The notes beneath the pieces are model-generated. The model was not told the DNA's origin, searched no databases, and worked only from the letters and a program-made list of their open reading frames with translations. From positions 1,860,001 through 1,924,000 of the forward strand of contig NZ_CP186334.1 of the NCBI RefSeq assembly GCF_049347105.1: DNA of 64,000 bases. Reading direction: 5' to 3'. The first letter of the stretch is position 1. The number at the start of each line of letters is the position of its first letter. Position numbers and translations under genes: made by a program. Shown here piece after piece: positions 32,530-42,287 of the stretch. Source of the stretch: Gaoshiqia hydrogeniformans (lineage in GTDB: Bacteria; Bacteroidota; Bacteroidia; Bacteroidales; Prolixibacteraceae).

Positions 32530-35500
32530 ATGACTACATTTCTATTTGTACGAAAGCATTTTTCCGTTATCCTATTTTGTTTTTGGGGGATGGCTGCAGT
32601 TCAGGCAATGGAATTTGAAAGGCAAATTGCAGGTAAAGAAGAAGCTTTAAATATTGTAAGGTTCGGAACACTGTGTTATTGGAATTCAGAGAGTGATTTG
32701 ATCGGAACGGAAATTACTTATGACGAATTTCCGGCTGACCCGAAAAAGGATAATATTGGTGTTCGCTGGTGGGATGCCCGTGATATCCGGCGTATCGAAG
32801 TTTTATGGAACAGTTCGCTGCCAGATGATCTTGTTGCTTCGATGAGAATAGAATACTGGCACGATACATGGCCCGATCATCCTCCGCACATGCCTTCTTA
32901 CGACGATCTTGAGGATGATCTGTGGCGGGGAGAGTGGGTTACTGCCAAAACTAAAACCGAAAGGAACGGGAACAAAATTATTTATACATTTCAGCCATTG
33001 TTGAACGGTGAAATTGCGAATGCGGAGAATTTGCCCGGGGAAGTTGAATACCGGCGAACGATGAAAATACGGCTTAAGTTTCCGGAAGATCTAAGGAATC
33101 AGTTTCAGCGGATCGATGTCTTTTCGATGGCAACGTTAAAAGAGGATGAGCTTCGGATTGAGTTTCTGGATGAAAAAGCCAATAACCTTTCCGGCAGGAT
33201 TGAAGTTTTTAATGGATTCTTTAAAAGTCTTTCCGGGTGGAACTGGAAAAATGGAGATAAGAAAAGCGGGAATTCCTGGAATATGCATTCCCCTGCCAAT
33301 AAAGGGATAATTATAAAGACCTTGACTTCACAGCCGCTGCTGGCGGGGTCGAATGAAGAAACCCTGATAACGGTTCGCTCCTCCGGCGGCACTTTTTCTT
33401 TTGCTCCTGACGATTTGCAGAAAGGACCAATGTATATTCCTTACTTCAATGTTTATATAACAAAGGCGGATGATCCTGTTTCATTTCTGGAGGTCGGTAT
33501 TGTTGACGGGAAAAATATTCGGGAACAGATCATGGAAGAACCGGAACAATCGTATGAAAAGGCCCGGAACGAAATTCCTCATTTGGATCCCTTGCATGAT
33601 CAGGCCGGGAGCCGTATCTATTTGCCGTTAGCCTGCGACGGCAGTTGGCAGAAATTTGCGGTGGAGTGGGGTGGAAACTTAATCCTTGATAAAGAAAGAG
33701 CAAAGCTGCAGGGTAAGCTTCTTTCGCTGTGTAACTGGAATGGCAACAGCTTAGAATGGGATTTTGGGACAGGAGAGGCTGCGTTGTATGAGAGAACCCT
33801 GGATAATTGCCGGATGTCGGTACTTCATGATTATTTGCCAGTTGTAAGTTCCGATTGGAACCATGACGGATTACTTTATAAGGAGGAGGCTTTTGTTACT
33901 TCTTCCGGGAATGGGGTACTTTCTCCCTTTGATCCGGGCAGAGATGAATATACTCCTTCTGTTTTGATGGTTCAGCTAAAAGTCTCCAATCCGTCACGAA
34001 CATCCAAAGTTGCTCATCTGTGGCTCAGAGGCAATCATGCACTGACGAATATCTCCAGGGAAAAAGGTTTTATTCTGGATCAGGTAGGAAATGAAAAATA
34101 CATCAGGTGTTATGCAAAAGAGACAAACGATGATGCGATAAAAACGGAACTCATTCAGACAGACGACTTTCGGGGAATACATCACGAGATTGAGCTGGCG
34201 CCTAACTCTTCCAAATCGTTATATTTCTGTTTCCCTTTTGTCGGAACCCTGACATCAGCAGATATGCCGGTACTTTCATCGCTTAATTATTCTGAAGAAA
34301 AAGCACGTGTTGTCACGTATTGGCGGGATCTGGTTGCAAAGAACACCGTTTTTAATGTTCCCGAAGCTGTTTTTAACCAATTGGCGAAAGCAGTTATTCC
34401 GCATATCCGGATGAGCGTAACAAAGGATCCCCAAAGTGGTTTGTTTATGGTTCCCGCAGCTTCGTTTAGCTATCCTGTTTATGCGAATGAATCAATTTTC
34501 CAGACAGTTTTGTTGGATCGTTTGGGAGATTTTGAAACGGTTGACGGTTATCTTGATGTTTTCATGAAACGACAGGGTAGCCGTAAACTTCCCGGCGCTT
34601 ATACCGGAGATCAAAAAGCTGTCTTTTACGGGGTTAAAATTGATGAAGAAAACGACCTTACTGCTGTAGGCTATAATATGAACCATGGAACAGTTCTCTG
34701 GGGACTTGCTCATCATTACAGATATTCGGGCGATAAGGAATGGTTGAAAAAGGCAGCGCCACACATGACTGGAGCTGCCGACTGGATTATTGAGCAGCGA
34801 AACCAGACGAAAGAAACCGACAGAAACGGGGACCCGGTGCTGCATTACGGCCTTTTGCCGGCAGGAATGCTGGAAGATTGTCCCGAGTGGCGGTACTGGT
34901 ATGCGACCAATGCATATGCTTACCTCGGGCTTCAGGCAACGGCCGAAGCTTTTGATGTGGCTGGTTTGCCAGAGGCAGAATATTATAAAATGGAAGCGGC
35001 CGCTTATCGGGACGATATTCTGAACAGTTTGCAACGGGCCATCGAACTGAGCCCGGTAGTGCGATTGCGCGATAACACCTGTGTCCCGTATATTCCGGTC
35101 CGGCCCTACCAGCGGTTCCGTTATTTTGGTTCAAAAAAATCGGACTATTACGATCGGTATGAGAAAGGGATCTATCCAACGTTGAGGTTATCATCAACCC
35201 GTGAAGTTTTGTACGGACCTGTTACTTTGATAAAAACAGGGATTATTGATCCAAAATCACCAATGGCTGACTGGATCCTGAATGACTGGGAAGATAACCT
35301 CACCTTGTCAACGTCACTGAATTTGAATACTCACGGTTGGGTGGATGATGAATATTGGTTTAGCCGGGGAGGTATGGTTTTCCAGGCTAATCTCCAAAAC
35401 CCGGTCAGTGTATATCTCGATCGTCAGGAAACGAAAGCAGCTATTCGCAGTTTGTACAATAATTTTACCTCACTCTTTTACCCCGATGTGGTTGCCCTGT

Positions 35501-35928
35501 CGGAAGAGTACCGGATGTGGGAACATGCCAGTGGTCCTTTCTACAAATGTCCTGACGAAGCACGTGTGGTGAGCCAGATTATTGACTTCCTGTTAGAGGA
35601 GAAAGCCAATGAGGTTTGGTTGGGAAACGGAATTCCTGAACGCTGGCTTGAACCGGGGCAGAGAGTGGAGTTAAACCAAGTTCATACAAAATTCGGAGAA
35701 TATAGCTACTCGTTGGCTCAGGGCAAAGAACCCAATACAATGGTTGCAAATATTCTCTTGCCCGAAAATAGTCCGAAGACTTTACTTTTTCTTCACGACC
35801 CTTTTCAGAAATCCATTCAGTCTGTAATCGTCAACGGACAGGAATGGGCAAATTGGGATGCCGACCAAAAGGTGATTACCTTGCCTCAAAACCGGCAATC
35901 TGTTCACCTGCTGGTGAAATACGAATAA
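32530..35928 (+). CDS. Secreted six-hairpin glycosidase, family unassigned
   Basis: A 1132-residue protein with signal peptide (VILFCFWGMAAVQA). The first 600 residues are beta-rich and include FGTLCYWNSESDLIGTEI and an unusual RIEYWHDTWPDHPPHMPSY. From about 620 to 1020 it has (alpha/alpha)6-barrel features: FQTVLLDRLGDFETVDGYL, NHGTVLWGLAHHYRYSGDKE, WRYWYATNAYAYLGLQATAE. The C-terminus (EVWLGNGIPERWLEPGQRV) is the beta-sandwich that closes many six-hairpin glycosidases. I cannot place it in a GH family. It is the first gene of a run with GH32-like, MFS and GH20 genes and follows leader element A. Confidence 0.7.
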   Translation: MTTFLFVRKHFSVILFCFWGMAAVQAMEFERQIAGKEEALNIVRFGTLCYWNSESDLIGTEITYDEFPADPKKDNIGVRWWDARDIRRIEVLWNSSLPDDLVASMRIEYWHDTWPDHPPHMPSYDDLEDDLWRGEWVTAKTKTERNGNKIIYTFQPLLNGEIANAENLPGEVEYRRTMKIRLKFPEDLRNQFQRIDVFSMATLKEDELRIEFLDEKANNLSGRIEVFNGFFKSLSGWNWKNGDKKSGNSWNMHSPANKGIIIKTLTSQPLLAGSNEETLITVRSSGGTFSFAPDDLQKGPMYIPYFNVYITKADDPVSFLEVGIVDGKNIREQIMEEPEQSYEKARNEIPHLDPLHDQAGSRIYLPLACDGSWQKFAVEWGGNLILDKERAKLQGKLLSLCNWNGNSLEWDFGTGEAALYERTLDNCRMSVLHDYLPVVSSDWNHDGLLYKEEAFVTSSGNGVLSPFDPGRDEYTPSVLMVQLKVSNPSRTSKVAHLWLRGNHALTNISREKGFILDQVGNEKYIRCYAKETNDDAIKTELIQTDDFRGIHHEIELAPNSSKSLYFCFPFVGTLTSADMPVLSSLNYSEEKARVVTYWRDLVAKNTVFNVPEAVFNQLAKAVIPHIRMSVTKDPQSGLFMVPAASFSYPVYANESIFQTVLLDRLGDFETVDGYLDVFMKRQGSRKLPGAYTGDQKAVFYGVKIDEENDLTAVGYNMNHGTVLWGLAHHYRYSGDKEWLKKAAPHMTGAADWIIEQRNQTKETDRNGDPVLHYGLLPAGMLEDCPEWRYWYATNAYAYLGLQATAEAFDVAGLPEAEYYKMEAAAYRDDILNSLQRAIELSPVVRLRDNTCVPYIPVRPYQRFRYFGSKKSDYYDRYEKGIYPTLRLSSTREVLYGPVTLIKTGIIDPKSPMADWILNDWEDNLTLSTSLNLNTHGWVDDEYWFSRGGMVFQANLQNPVSVYLDRQETKAAIRSLYNNFTSLFYPDVVALSEEYRMWEHASGPFYKCPDEARVVSQIIDFLLEEKANEVWLGNGIPERWLEPGQRVELNQVHTKFGEYSYSLAQGKEPNTMVANILLPENSPKTLLFLHDPFQKSIQSVIVNGQEWANWDADQKVITLPQNRQSVHLLVKYE

Positions 35929-35944
35929 CCGAAATAGTTGAGTA

Positions 35945-37582
35945 ATGAAAAGAATCTTTTACCCTCCTTTAATATTCTTACTCCTGTGTTCTGCATCTGT
36001 TTTTGCACAGGATTATACATCGAAAGTTCCCCGGTTTACTTTTGACGACAGATTGGATGAACAGGAAAAACAGCTAAAAGATAACCTGTTAGTAGAAAGA
36101 TTTCAGAAATCGCGACAAGAACTTTCTGTTGACAAGCACCGACCCTGTTACCATTTTATCAGCCCCGAAGGAAAGTTGAATGATCCCAACGGCCTTTGCT
36201 TTTGGAAGGGAAACTGGCATCTTTTCTTTCAGGCTTATCCTCCCGAAGATCCCCGGCAACACTGGGGACATGCTGTAAGTAACGATCTAATTCACTGGAA
36301 TGACTTGCCTTACGCCATTTATCCTAATCCTGAAGAAATGGTTTTTTCGGGTTCAACATGGGTTGAAGAGAATCGTGTAATTGCGATGTATCACGGGGTA
36401 AATGCCGGAAGTATGGTTGCAATTTCGGAAGACCCGCTGTTACTAAACTGGACGAAGATCTCGGGCAAAGCAGTGATTACCGACCCCGACCCTTCTGACG
36501 GATTGCCTTATAGTACCTGGGACCCGAATATCTGGAAGAAAGGCGACAAGTATTATTCATTGATAGGAGGTAACCGATATACCGGACCAGGAGGGAAAAA
36601 AGTACGGGCTAATTTTCTTTTTGAATCAACCGATTTACTGAATTGGAAATATTTGTATCCTTTTGTTGAAAATGATCGTTATTCGCTGATTGGCGACGAT
36701 GGTTCGTGTCCTTATTTCTGGCCTATTGGAAATAAAGGCAAGTATATCCTTCTCTATTTTAGCCATAAAAGCGGAGGAAAGTACCTGATTGGAGATTACG
36801 ACAAGTTGAACGATAAATTTTATGTTACCGATGGCGGAAATTTTAATCATGGCCCGGCATCCCGCGGTGGTGTTCATGCTCCTTCAGCTTATCCGGACGG
36901 AGAAGGTGGCGTTATCGCTATCTTTAATATGAATACCGGGAAAGAAATAGGAGAGAGTAATTATACCGAGTTAATGACTTTGCCCTGGCGTTTGACTTTG
37001 GACGAGAACGAAAAACTGGAGATTAGCCCGGCAGGCAATTATACAGCATTAAGGAAAAAACATATTGCTGTTCCCGAAATGAACTTGCCCGCCAATAAAG
37101 AAATTGTTCTTCCCGGGATTTCGGGCAAGGCGCTGGAGATTGATCTGACCCTCGACCTTAAAGAAGCTTCGGCCGTTGAACTCAATGTGTTGCGTTCTCC
37201 AAATAAAGAGGAGTATACAAGGGTTACTTTTTATCATGACGGAGGATATCTTATCCGTGATTATTCAGGGCCAGCTATCCGGACCAGTGCTGTTTCCGTT
37301 GATAACCTGAACAGTTCATTATCGGATCAGGTAAATTTCAGAATTCCGGAAACTGCTGATGTTCAGATCAAAGAAGGTGAGTTGGTAAATCTGCATGTTT
37401 TCATCGATTGCAGTATTGTTGAGGTATTTGTAAACGACCGTCAATGTGTTGCTTTGCGTGCTTATCCTGATCGGGACGACAGCAGGGGGGTGTCAATAAA
37501 AGCATGTGGAAAAGATGCAGTGCTGAAATCGCTGGATGCATGGGAAATGAAGAATATTTACAATCAAAAAAATAATAAATGA
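35945..37582 (+). CDS. GH32-like glycosidase with altered active-site motifs
   Basis: A 545-residue exported five-blade beta-propeller enzyme with signal peptide ending SASVFAQ. The nucleophile motif is intact (LNDPNG, Asp80) and the substrate-binding FSGSTWVEE follows. The RDP motif reads WDPN (Asp193), and the ECP motif holding the acid/base Glu reads DDGSCPYFW, with Ser254 in the Glu position and Asp251/Asp252 just before. A GH32 beta-sandwich follows (FIDCSIVEVFVNDR). Fructan cleavage is the family norm, but the motif changes suggest another substrate. Its stop overlaps the MFS start (ATGA), so the two are coupled. Confidence 0.85.
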   Translation: MKRIFYPPLIFLLLCSASVFAQDYTSKVPRFTFDDRLDEQEKQLKDNLLVERFQKSRQELSVDKHRPCYHFISPEGKLNDPNGLCFWKGNWHLFFQAYPPEDPRQHWGHAVSNDLIHWNDLPYAIYPNPEEMVFSGSTWVEENRVIAMYHGVNAGSMVAISEDPLLLNWTKISGKAVITDPDPSDGLPYSTWDPNIWKKGDKYYSLIGGNRYTGPGGKKVRANFLFESTDLLNWKYLYPFVENDRYSLIGDDGSCPYFWPIGNKGKYILLYFSHKSGGKYLIGDYDKLNDKFYVTDGGNFNHGPASRGGVHAPSAYPDGEGGVIAIFNMNTGKEIGESNYTELMTLPWRLTLDENEKLEISPAGNYTALRKKHIAVPEMNLPANKEIVLPGISGKALEIDLTLDLKEASAVELNVLRSPNKEEYTRVTFYHDGGYLIRDYSGPAIRTSAVSVDNLNSSLSDQVNFRIPETADVQIKEGELVNLHVFIDCSIVEVFVNDRQCVALRAYPDRDDSRGVSIKACGKDAVLKSLDAWEMKNIYNQKNNK

Positions 37583-38931
37583 AGCAGAATAACCGACTCA
37601 TTAACTGGATGACCTTTGTGGCAGTTAACGGAGGATTATTATTTGGGCTGAATATGGCCGGAATTTCAGGAGCAATTCCCGGAATTCAGAAATATTTCAT
37701 GTTGGACCAGATGGAAACCGGTCTGGCCGTTAGTTCAATTATGATTGGCTGTTTGGTGGGTTCTCTTATTGCCGGATATTTCGGGGATAAATACGGCAGG
37801 AAAAAAATGATGTTTGCTACTGCATTTCTGTTTATTCTTTCCGCATTGATATGTAGCATGACCCGGCAGTTCGTTTTGTTTGTTTTTGCACGTATTGCCG
37901 GAGGCATAGCAGTGGGGGCATCTTCGGTCATTGTGCCGACTTATATTACAGAGGTTGCTCCGGCACAACGTCGGGGAACTTTAGTCTCGTTTAACCAAAT
38001 GGCGATTGTAACCGGGATTCTGCTGGCCTATATAATCGATTACTTCTTGTTTAGCCTGAATTATACATGGCGTTTTATGCTGGCGGTACCGCTTGTTTTT
38101 GGCCTGGGTTATCTGGTATTACTCAATATCTCGTTTTTCGAAAGTCCCCGTTGGTTAATTAAAGCCGGACGAAAAAACGAGGCCAAAAGTCTGCTTCAGA
38201 AAATAGGGGGAACACGTTATGCCCTGGCCGAAATTGAAGTTGTTGAGTCTTCATTGAAAAATATAACGTTGGATAAGGAGGTTGGTATAATTTCAATCTT
38301 TAAAGGAAGAACGGGCTATGTCCTGCTGTTGGGAACCCTGTTGGCCGCATTTCAGCAAATAACCGGAATCAACGTAGTTATTAACTATGCTCCGGTAATT
38401 TTCCAAAAGTCCGGTTTGGGTGCTGACGATGCTCTCTTTCAGTCGATCATTGTAGGAGTAGTTAATTTTGTATTTACAATTATTGCCGTTTGGCTGGTCG
38501 ATCGGAAAGGCCGAAGAAGTTTGTTGCTATGGGGTGCTGCCGGGATGACATTATCGCTGATTTTTCTTTCAGCAACATTTGCGGGTTTTGCGGGAAATGC
38601 CGGAATGATTATTTCAGTTTTGATGTACATCGCTTTTTTTGCTGCTTCACTCGCCCCGGTTATGTGGGTGGTTACTTCCGAAATGTATCCAACCTCTGTT
38701 CGGGGGATAGCCATGTCGTTTTCAACGTCGGTAAGCTGGATTTGTTCTTTACTGGTTGTTTTATTTTTTCCGTTGATGTTTAATGGTTTAGGTGGAGTGT
38801 TGACCTTTGGTCTTTTTGGGCTTTTTAGTTTACTGGCTTTTATTTTTATCAAGAGGTATATTCCCGAAACTAAAGGAAAATCGCTGGAAGAAATAGAAGA
38901 AGATCTGGGCCTTACAAAACAGCACGTATGA
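37579..38931 (+). CDS. Sugar porter family MFS transporter
   Basis: A 450-residue inner-membrane sugar/H+ symporter of the XylE/GalP type with 12 hydrophobic segments. Signature motifs are present: GYFGDKYGRKKMM, FESPRWLIKAGRKNEA, the central QQITGINVVINYAPVIF, DRKGRRSLLLWG and the end IPETKGKSLEEIEEDLG. It probably imports the monosaccharide freed by the neighbouring GH32-like enzyme. It overlaps that gene by 4 bases. Confidence 0.94.
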   Translation: MKQNNRLINWMTFVAVNGGLLFGLNMAGISGAIPGIQKYFMLDQMETGLAVSSIMIGCLVGSLIAGYFGDKYGRKKMMFATAFLFILSALICSMTRQFVLFVFARIAGGIAVGASSVIVPTYITEVAPAQRRGTLVSFNQMAIVTGILLAYIIDYFLFSLNYTWRFMLAVPLVFGLGYLVLLNISFFESPRWLIKAGRKNEAKSLLQKIGGTRYALAEIEVVESSLKNITLDKEVGIISIFKGRTGYVLLLGTLLAAFQQITGINVVINYAPVIFQKSGLGADDALFQSIIVGVVNFVFTIIAVWLVDRKGRRSLLLWGAAGMTLSLIFLSATFAGFAGNAGMIISVLMYIAFFAASLAPVMWVVTSEMYPTSVRGIAMSFSTSVSWICSLLVVLFFPLMFNGLGGVLTFGLFGLFSLLAFIFIKRYIPETKGKSLEEIEEDLGLTKQHV

Positions 38932-39010
38932 GAATAGTTTGTTTCTTATAAACATTCAGACAAAAGGTTTTTTTAAAAGTGTAACCAGAAATAATAAAAA
39001 CAGAATCAAT

Positions 39011-40876
39011 ATGAAGAGTCGATTTTTAGTAAGTTTCATTCTGATTTGTACAAGTTTTACCGGATATTCACAGGGCACTGTCGGTTTAATTCCGGAGCCT
39101 GTAAAAATAATAAAATGTGCCGGAGACTTTGAATTATCTGAGAATACCAGGATTATTACCAACGGAAATGAGGCAGTTTTACAGCCGGCAAAAATATTTA
39201 CAGAACGGGTGAATAACATGACCGGGATCAAGCTGGCGATAGTGCCTTCTGCAAAAGGGAAGAATGTTATTCTTCGTCTCAACCTAATCAGGGATAACGA
39301 AATTGGAGATGAAGGATATATGATGGAGGTTAAGCCTTCCGGTATAGAAGTTTCAGCGAACAGTCCCGCCGGGATATTTTACGGATTACAATCATTACAG
39401 CAACTTATTTCATTGAATTGTGCGGTGGAAAAGAAAGGACAACCCCTGTTGGTTCCTGCTGTTTCTGTGGTTGATTATCCACGGTTTGGCTGGCGTGGTC
39501 TTATGCTGGATGATAGTCGTCATTTTTTTGGTAAAGTGTTTCTAAAAGAATATCTCGACCGGATGTCGGAATATAAATACAATGTATTTCACTGGCATTT
39601 AACAGATGATCCGGGATGGAGGATTGAAATAAAACAATATCCGAAACTCACCGAAATCGGAGCATGGCGGGTTCCCCGTACCGGTGTTTTTTACAGTATG
39701 CCGGCTCCTCAGTCCAATGAAAAGCCAACATACGGTGGTTATTACACGCAGCAGGATATAAGGGAAATCGTAAAATATGCTGCCGATCGTTTTATAACCG
39801 TTGTTCCCGAAATTGATGTTCCCGGGCACAGTCGTTCGTTGATTGCTGCCTATCCGCAGGCCTCATGCAGCGGGAACCCGACAACGGTTTATGCCGGGGA
39901 ATACGGAGGCCCGGAAGAGAATGTATTATGCGCGGGGAATGAAGTTAATTTTGAAATGCTGGCTAACATCCTGAATGAGCTTGTTGATATTTTCCCGGGG
40001 AGATACATTCATATCGGAGGAGATGAAGTCTGTAAGGATTTTTGGGAAAACTGCCCGAAATGTCAGAGAGTGATGTACGATCATGGTTTGAAAAATGGAC
40101 ACGAACTCCAGAGTTACTTCATAAAACGGGTTGAGAAAATTGTTGAATCTAAAGGAAAGAAACTTATCGGTTGGGATGAAATTTTGGAGGGAGGATTGGC
40201 CCCCAATGCCACTGTGATGTCATGGCGCGGGATGGAAGGAGGTATAAAAGCAGCTTCCGAAGGACACGAAGTGGTGATGACCCCGACCGATTTTTGCTAC
40301 CTGGATTACATGCAGGGAGAGCCGGTGATAGAAGGATTTCCGTATACATGGTCCAGCTTAAGGCTTACCCAGGTGTATAAATTCGAGCCTGTTCCTGATG
40401 GGATAGAAGCTAAATATATTTTAGGGGGACAAGGGAATGTATGGACAGAAATGATTGAAGATGAACGACAGGTTGAATATATGACCTGGCCAAGAGCACT
40501 GGCTATGTCTGAAGTATTATGGACACCGAAAGAAAAACGGAACCCGGAATATTTTTTTGAGCGCATGGAGAAAAACTTATCTCTACTGGACCGAACAGAA
40601 ACCAATTATGCCCGCAGTGTTTTCGATCCGATGATTACTCCGGTAAAGGAGTCTTCGGGAGAAATAAAAGTTGCCTTTGGCTCGGAGTTTCCTGGATTGG
40701 ATGTTTATTATTCTTTTAATTTTTCTTTCCCGGATCAGTATTCGGAGAAGTATGAGGGGGCGCCTGTTGCTATTCCAACGGGTGCTGTTGAGGTAAAAGC
40801 AATAACCTGGCGTGACGGAAAACCGGTTGGTCGTATGCTGAAAATAAGTATCGATGAATTAAAAAGCCGCTTGTAA
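39011..40876 (+). CDS. GH20 beta-N-acetylhexosaminidase
   Basis: A 621-residue exported exo-hexosaminidase. The ATG at 39011 begins the signal peptide (MKSRFLVSFILICTSFTGYSQ). A GH20b domain comes first, then the catalytic barrel with FGWRGLMLDDSRHFFGK, NVFHWHLTDDPGWRIEIK and the catalytic pair Asp338-Glu339 in HIGGDEVCKDFW. Substrate-assisted cleavage of terminal GlcNAc or GalNAc is the family reaction. A short C-terminal beta domain follows the barrel. The gene follows the MFS gene by 79 bases. Confidence 0.95.
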   Translation: MKSRFLVSFILICTSFTGYSQGTVGLIPEPVKIIKCAGDFELSENTRIITNGNEAVLQPAKIFTERVNNMTGIKLAIVPSAKGKNVILRLNLIRDNEIGDEGYMMEVKPSGIEVSANSPAGIFYGLQSLQQLISLNCAVEKKGQPLLVPAVSVVDYPRFGWRGLMLDDSRHFFGKVFLKEYLDRMSEYKYNVFHWHLTDDPGWRIEIKQYPKLTEIGAWRVPRTGVFYSMPAPQSNEKPTYGGYYTQQDIREIVKYAADRFITVVPEIDVPGHSRSLIAAYPQASCSGNPTTVYAGEYGGPEENVLCAGNEVNFEMLANILNELVDIFPGRYIHIGGDEVCKDFWENCPKCQRVMYDHGLKNGHELQSYFIKRVEKIVESKGKKLIGWDEILEGGLAPNATVMSWRGMEGGIKAASEGHEVVMTPTDFCYLDYMQGEPVIEGFPYTWSSLRLTQVYKFEPVPDGIEAKYILGGQGNVWTEMIEDERQVEYMTWPRALAMSEVLWTPKEKRNPEYFFERMEKNLSLLDRTETNYARSVFDPMITPVKESSGEIKVAFGSEFPGLDVYYSFNFSFPDQYSEKYEGAPVAIPTGAVEVKAITWRDGKPVGRMLKISIDELKSRL

Positions 40877-40892
40877 TTGTTTTTTGAAGCAA

Positions 40893-41232
40893 ATGGAAAT
40901 AAACGAGGAAAAACTCAAGTTTGATGAGGATGCCATATTTCTGACCCGGCATTACAAACAAGACCATTTCACCTCTCCAAGGCACTATCATCCCGAATAT
41001 GAGATTGCCTATATTGAACAAAGCGAGGGGAAACTTTATACCAGGGATAACATTTCGATTTTAACGAAGTATTGTTGAAAACTGGACCGAAAAAACCTTC
41101 TCGCAATATGTCAACGAAGTGCGGATTAATAATGCCCTGAAAATGTTGATTAACTCGAACCTCAACATTAACGAAATATATTCCGGTTGCGGCTATAACA
41201 GTCTGTTGTATTTAAACCGACAGCCTGAATAA
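40893..41232 (+). pseudogene. Remnant of an AraC family regulator
   Basis: The N-terminal part (MEINEEKLKFDEDAIFLTRH to PRHYHPEYEIAYIEQSEGK) is a cupin start of an AraC regulator. After a stop the frame changes and an AraC helix-turn-helix appears: WTEKTFSQYVNEVRINNALK and INEIYSGCGYNSLLYLNRQ. Around 150 or more residues between the two are missing, and the end is fused to another remnant. It probably once controlled this locus. Confidence 0.75.
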
Positions 41233-41360
41233 AAATCGATTATATTGCTTTCTATCCTGCTGCAAGGTGGAATGTTGCAGATGTTCAGGTTATTCGCACC
41301 TTAGCTTCCGACCACAATCCTCTGCTGATTACCTTAGATATAAATTTAGCAGACTGGTAA
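41232..41360 (+). pseudogene. Remnant of an endonuclease/exonuclease/phosphatase (EEP) C-terminus
   Basis: The frame reads KIDYIAFYPAARWNVADV, then VIRTLASDHNPLLITLDINL and a stop. The SDHNPLL motif, with its catalytic His, and the preceding IDYI strand define the C-terminal end of the EEP superfamily. The rest of the gene is absent. Directly abutting the AraC remnant, it marks a deletion junction. Confidence 0.7.
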
Positions 41361-41566
41361 CTGCTTTAGCCTAAAACCAACACGGGTACCATGATTTGTG
41401 TGGACAATCTTCACTCAGACTTATTCTCTTAAAAATGCTACAGAACAAGAAAAAAAAAAGTTGTTTTAATAAGGACCCAAAGCGATACTTCTTATCTTTC
41501 GGAGGGTTTTGCGAATTTGGTTGAAGTATACAATTTGCAAGAGATAAGTGAATTTATCTTGAATGT

Positions 41567-42178
41567 ATGAGTGAAACTGAAAAAATACAGTCCGAGAGTA
41601 AATTGTGGAATGATTTTATTCTCGGGAGTGAAGATGCGTTTAAGATTATTTATGAACGTTATGCTCAACAACTGTATAAATTCGGACTGCATTTTTCTAA
41701 AAAAGAAGATCTGATTTTTGATGCAATTCAGGATATTTTTGTCGATTTGTATAAATACAGGGCGACTCTCAAATCAACCAACAGCATTAAACTTTATTTG
41801 TTTTTGTCGTTAAAACGTAAAATATTTCGTTTAATAGGGCAAGAAAACAGATTCTTCTCCATTGATTCTGAGAAAGCTGCCTTTGCCTATTCATTAACTT
41901 TGGGAGATGACGAAACGATTGAGGATGAACGGCTGAAGTTGTTGGAAAAAGCGATGGAAGAGCTAAGCGACAGACAGCGTGAAGCAATCTATCTGAGGTA
42001 TGTAATGGGACTAGATTATGACGAGTTAGCCGAAATTCTCCACTTAAATTACCAATCTGCACGAAATCTGATTCACCGTGGAATGGAGAAACTAAAAAAA
42101 AGTTGCCAGAAAGATTCCATCTGTTTATTCATGCTGTATAAAATGCTTAAGGACCGCGGTTTTAAAATCACGGAATAA
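41567..42178 (+). CDS. ECF RNA polymerase sigma-70 factor (PUL 2)
   Basis: A 203-residue ECF sigma factor. Region 2 is seen at about 25-95 (AQQLYKFGLHFSKKEDLIFD with DIFVDLYKYRATL) and region 4 at 130-190 (ELSDRQREAIYLRYVMGLDY, LHLNYQSARNLIHRGMEKL). It is partnered with the FecR gene 109 bases downstream. It should activate susC 2 when the receptor is occupied. Sequence differs clearly from the PUL 1 sigma factor, so cross-talk is not expected. Confidence 0.95.
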   Translation: MSETEKIQSESKLWNDFILGSEDAFKIIYERYAQQLYKFGLHFSKKEDLIFDAIQDIFVDLYKYRATLKSTNSIKLYLFLSLKRKIFRLIGQENRFFSIDSEKAAFAYSLTLGDDETIEDERLKLLEKAMEELSDRQREAIYLRYVMGLDYDELAEILHLNYQSARNLIHRGMEKLKKSCQKDSICLFMLYKMLKDRGFKITE

Positions 42179-42287
42179 GCTTCTGTCGCAAAAAAGTGAT
42201 TACCGTTTTTTCTTTTTTTTGAAAAAAAGTTCAAAAAGGTGAGTACAAATGCAGCTCTTAATGCTTATATGGGCAAAAGAGTTTTAA

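Noticed and set aside
38956..39010. Earlier start for the GH20 gene
   Set aside because: The in-frame upstream region is basic and would bury the signal peptide that begins at 39011.
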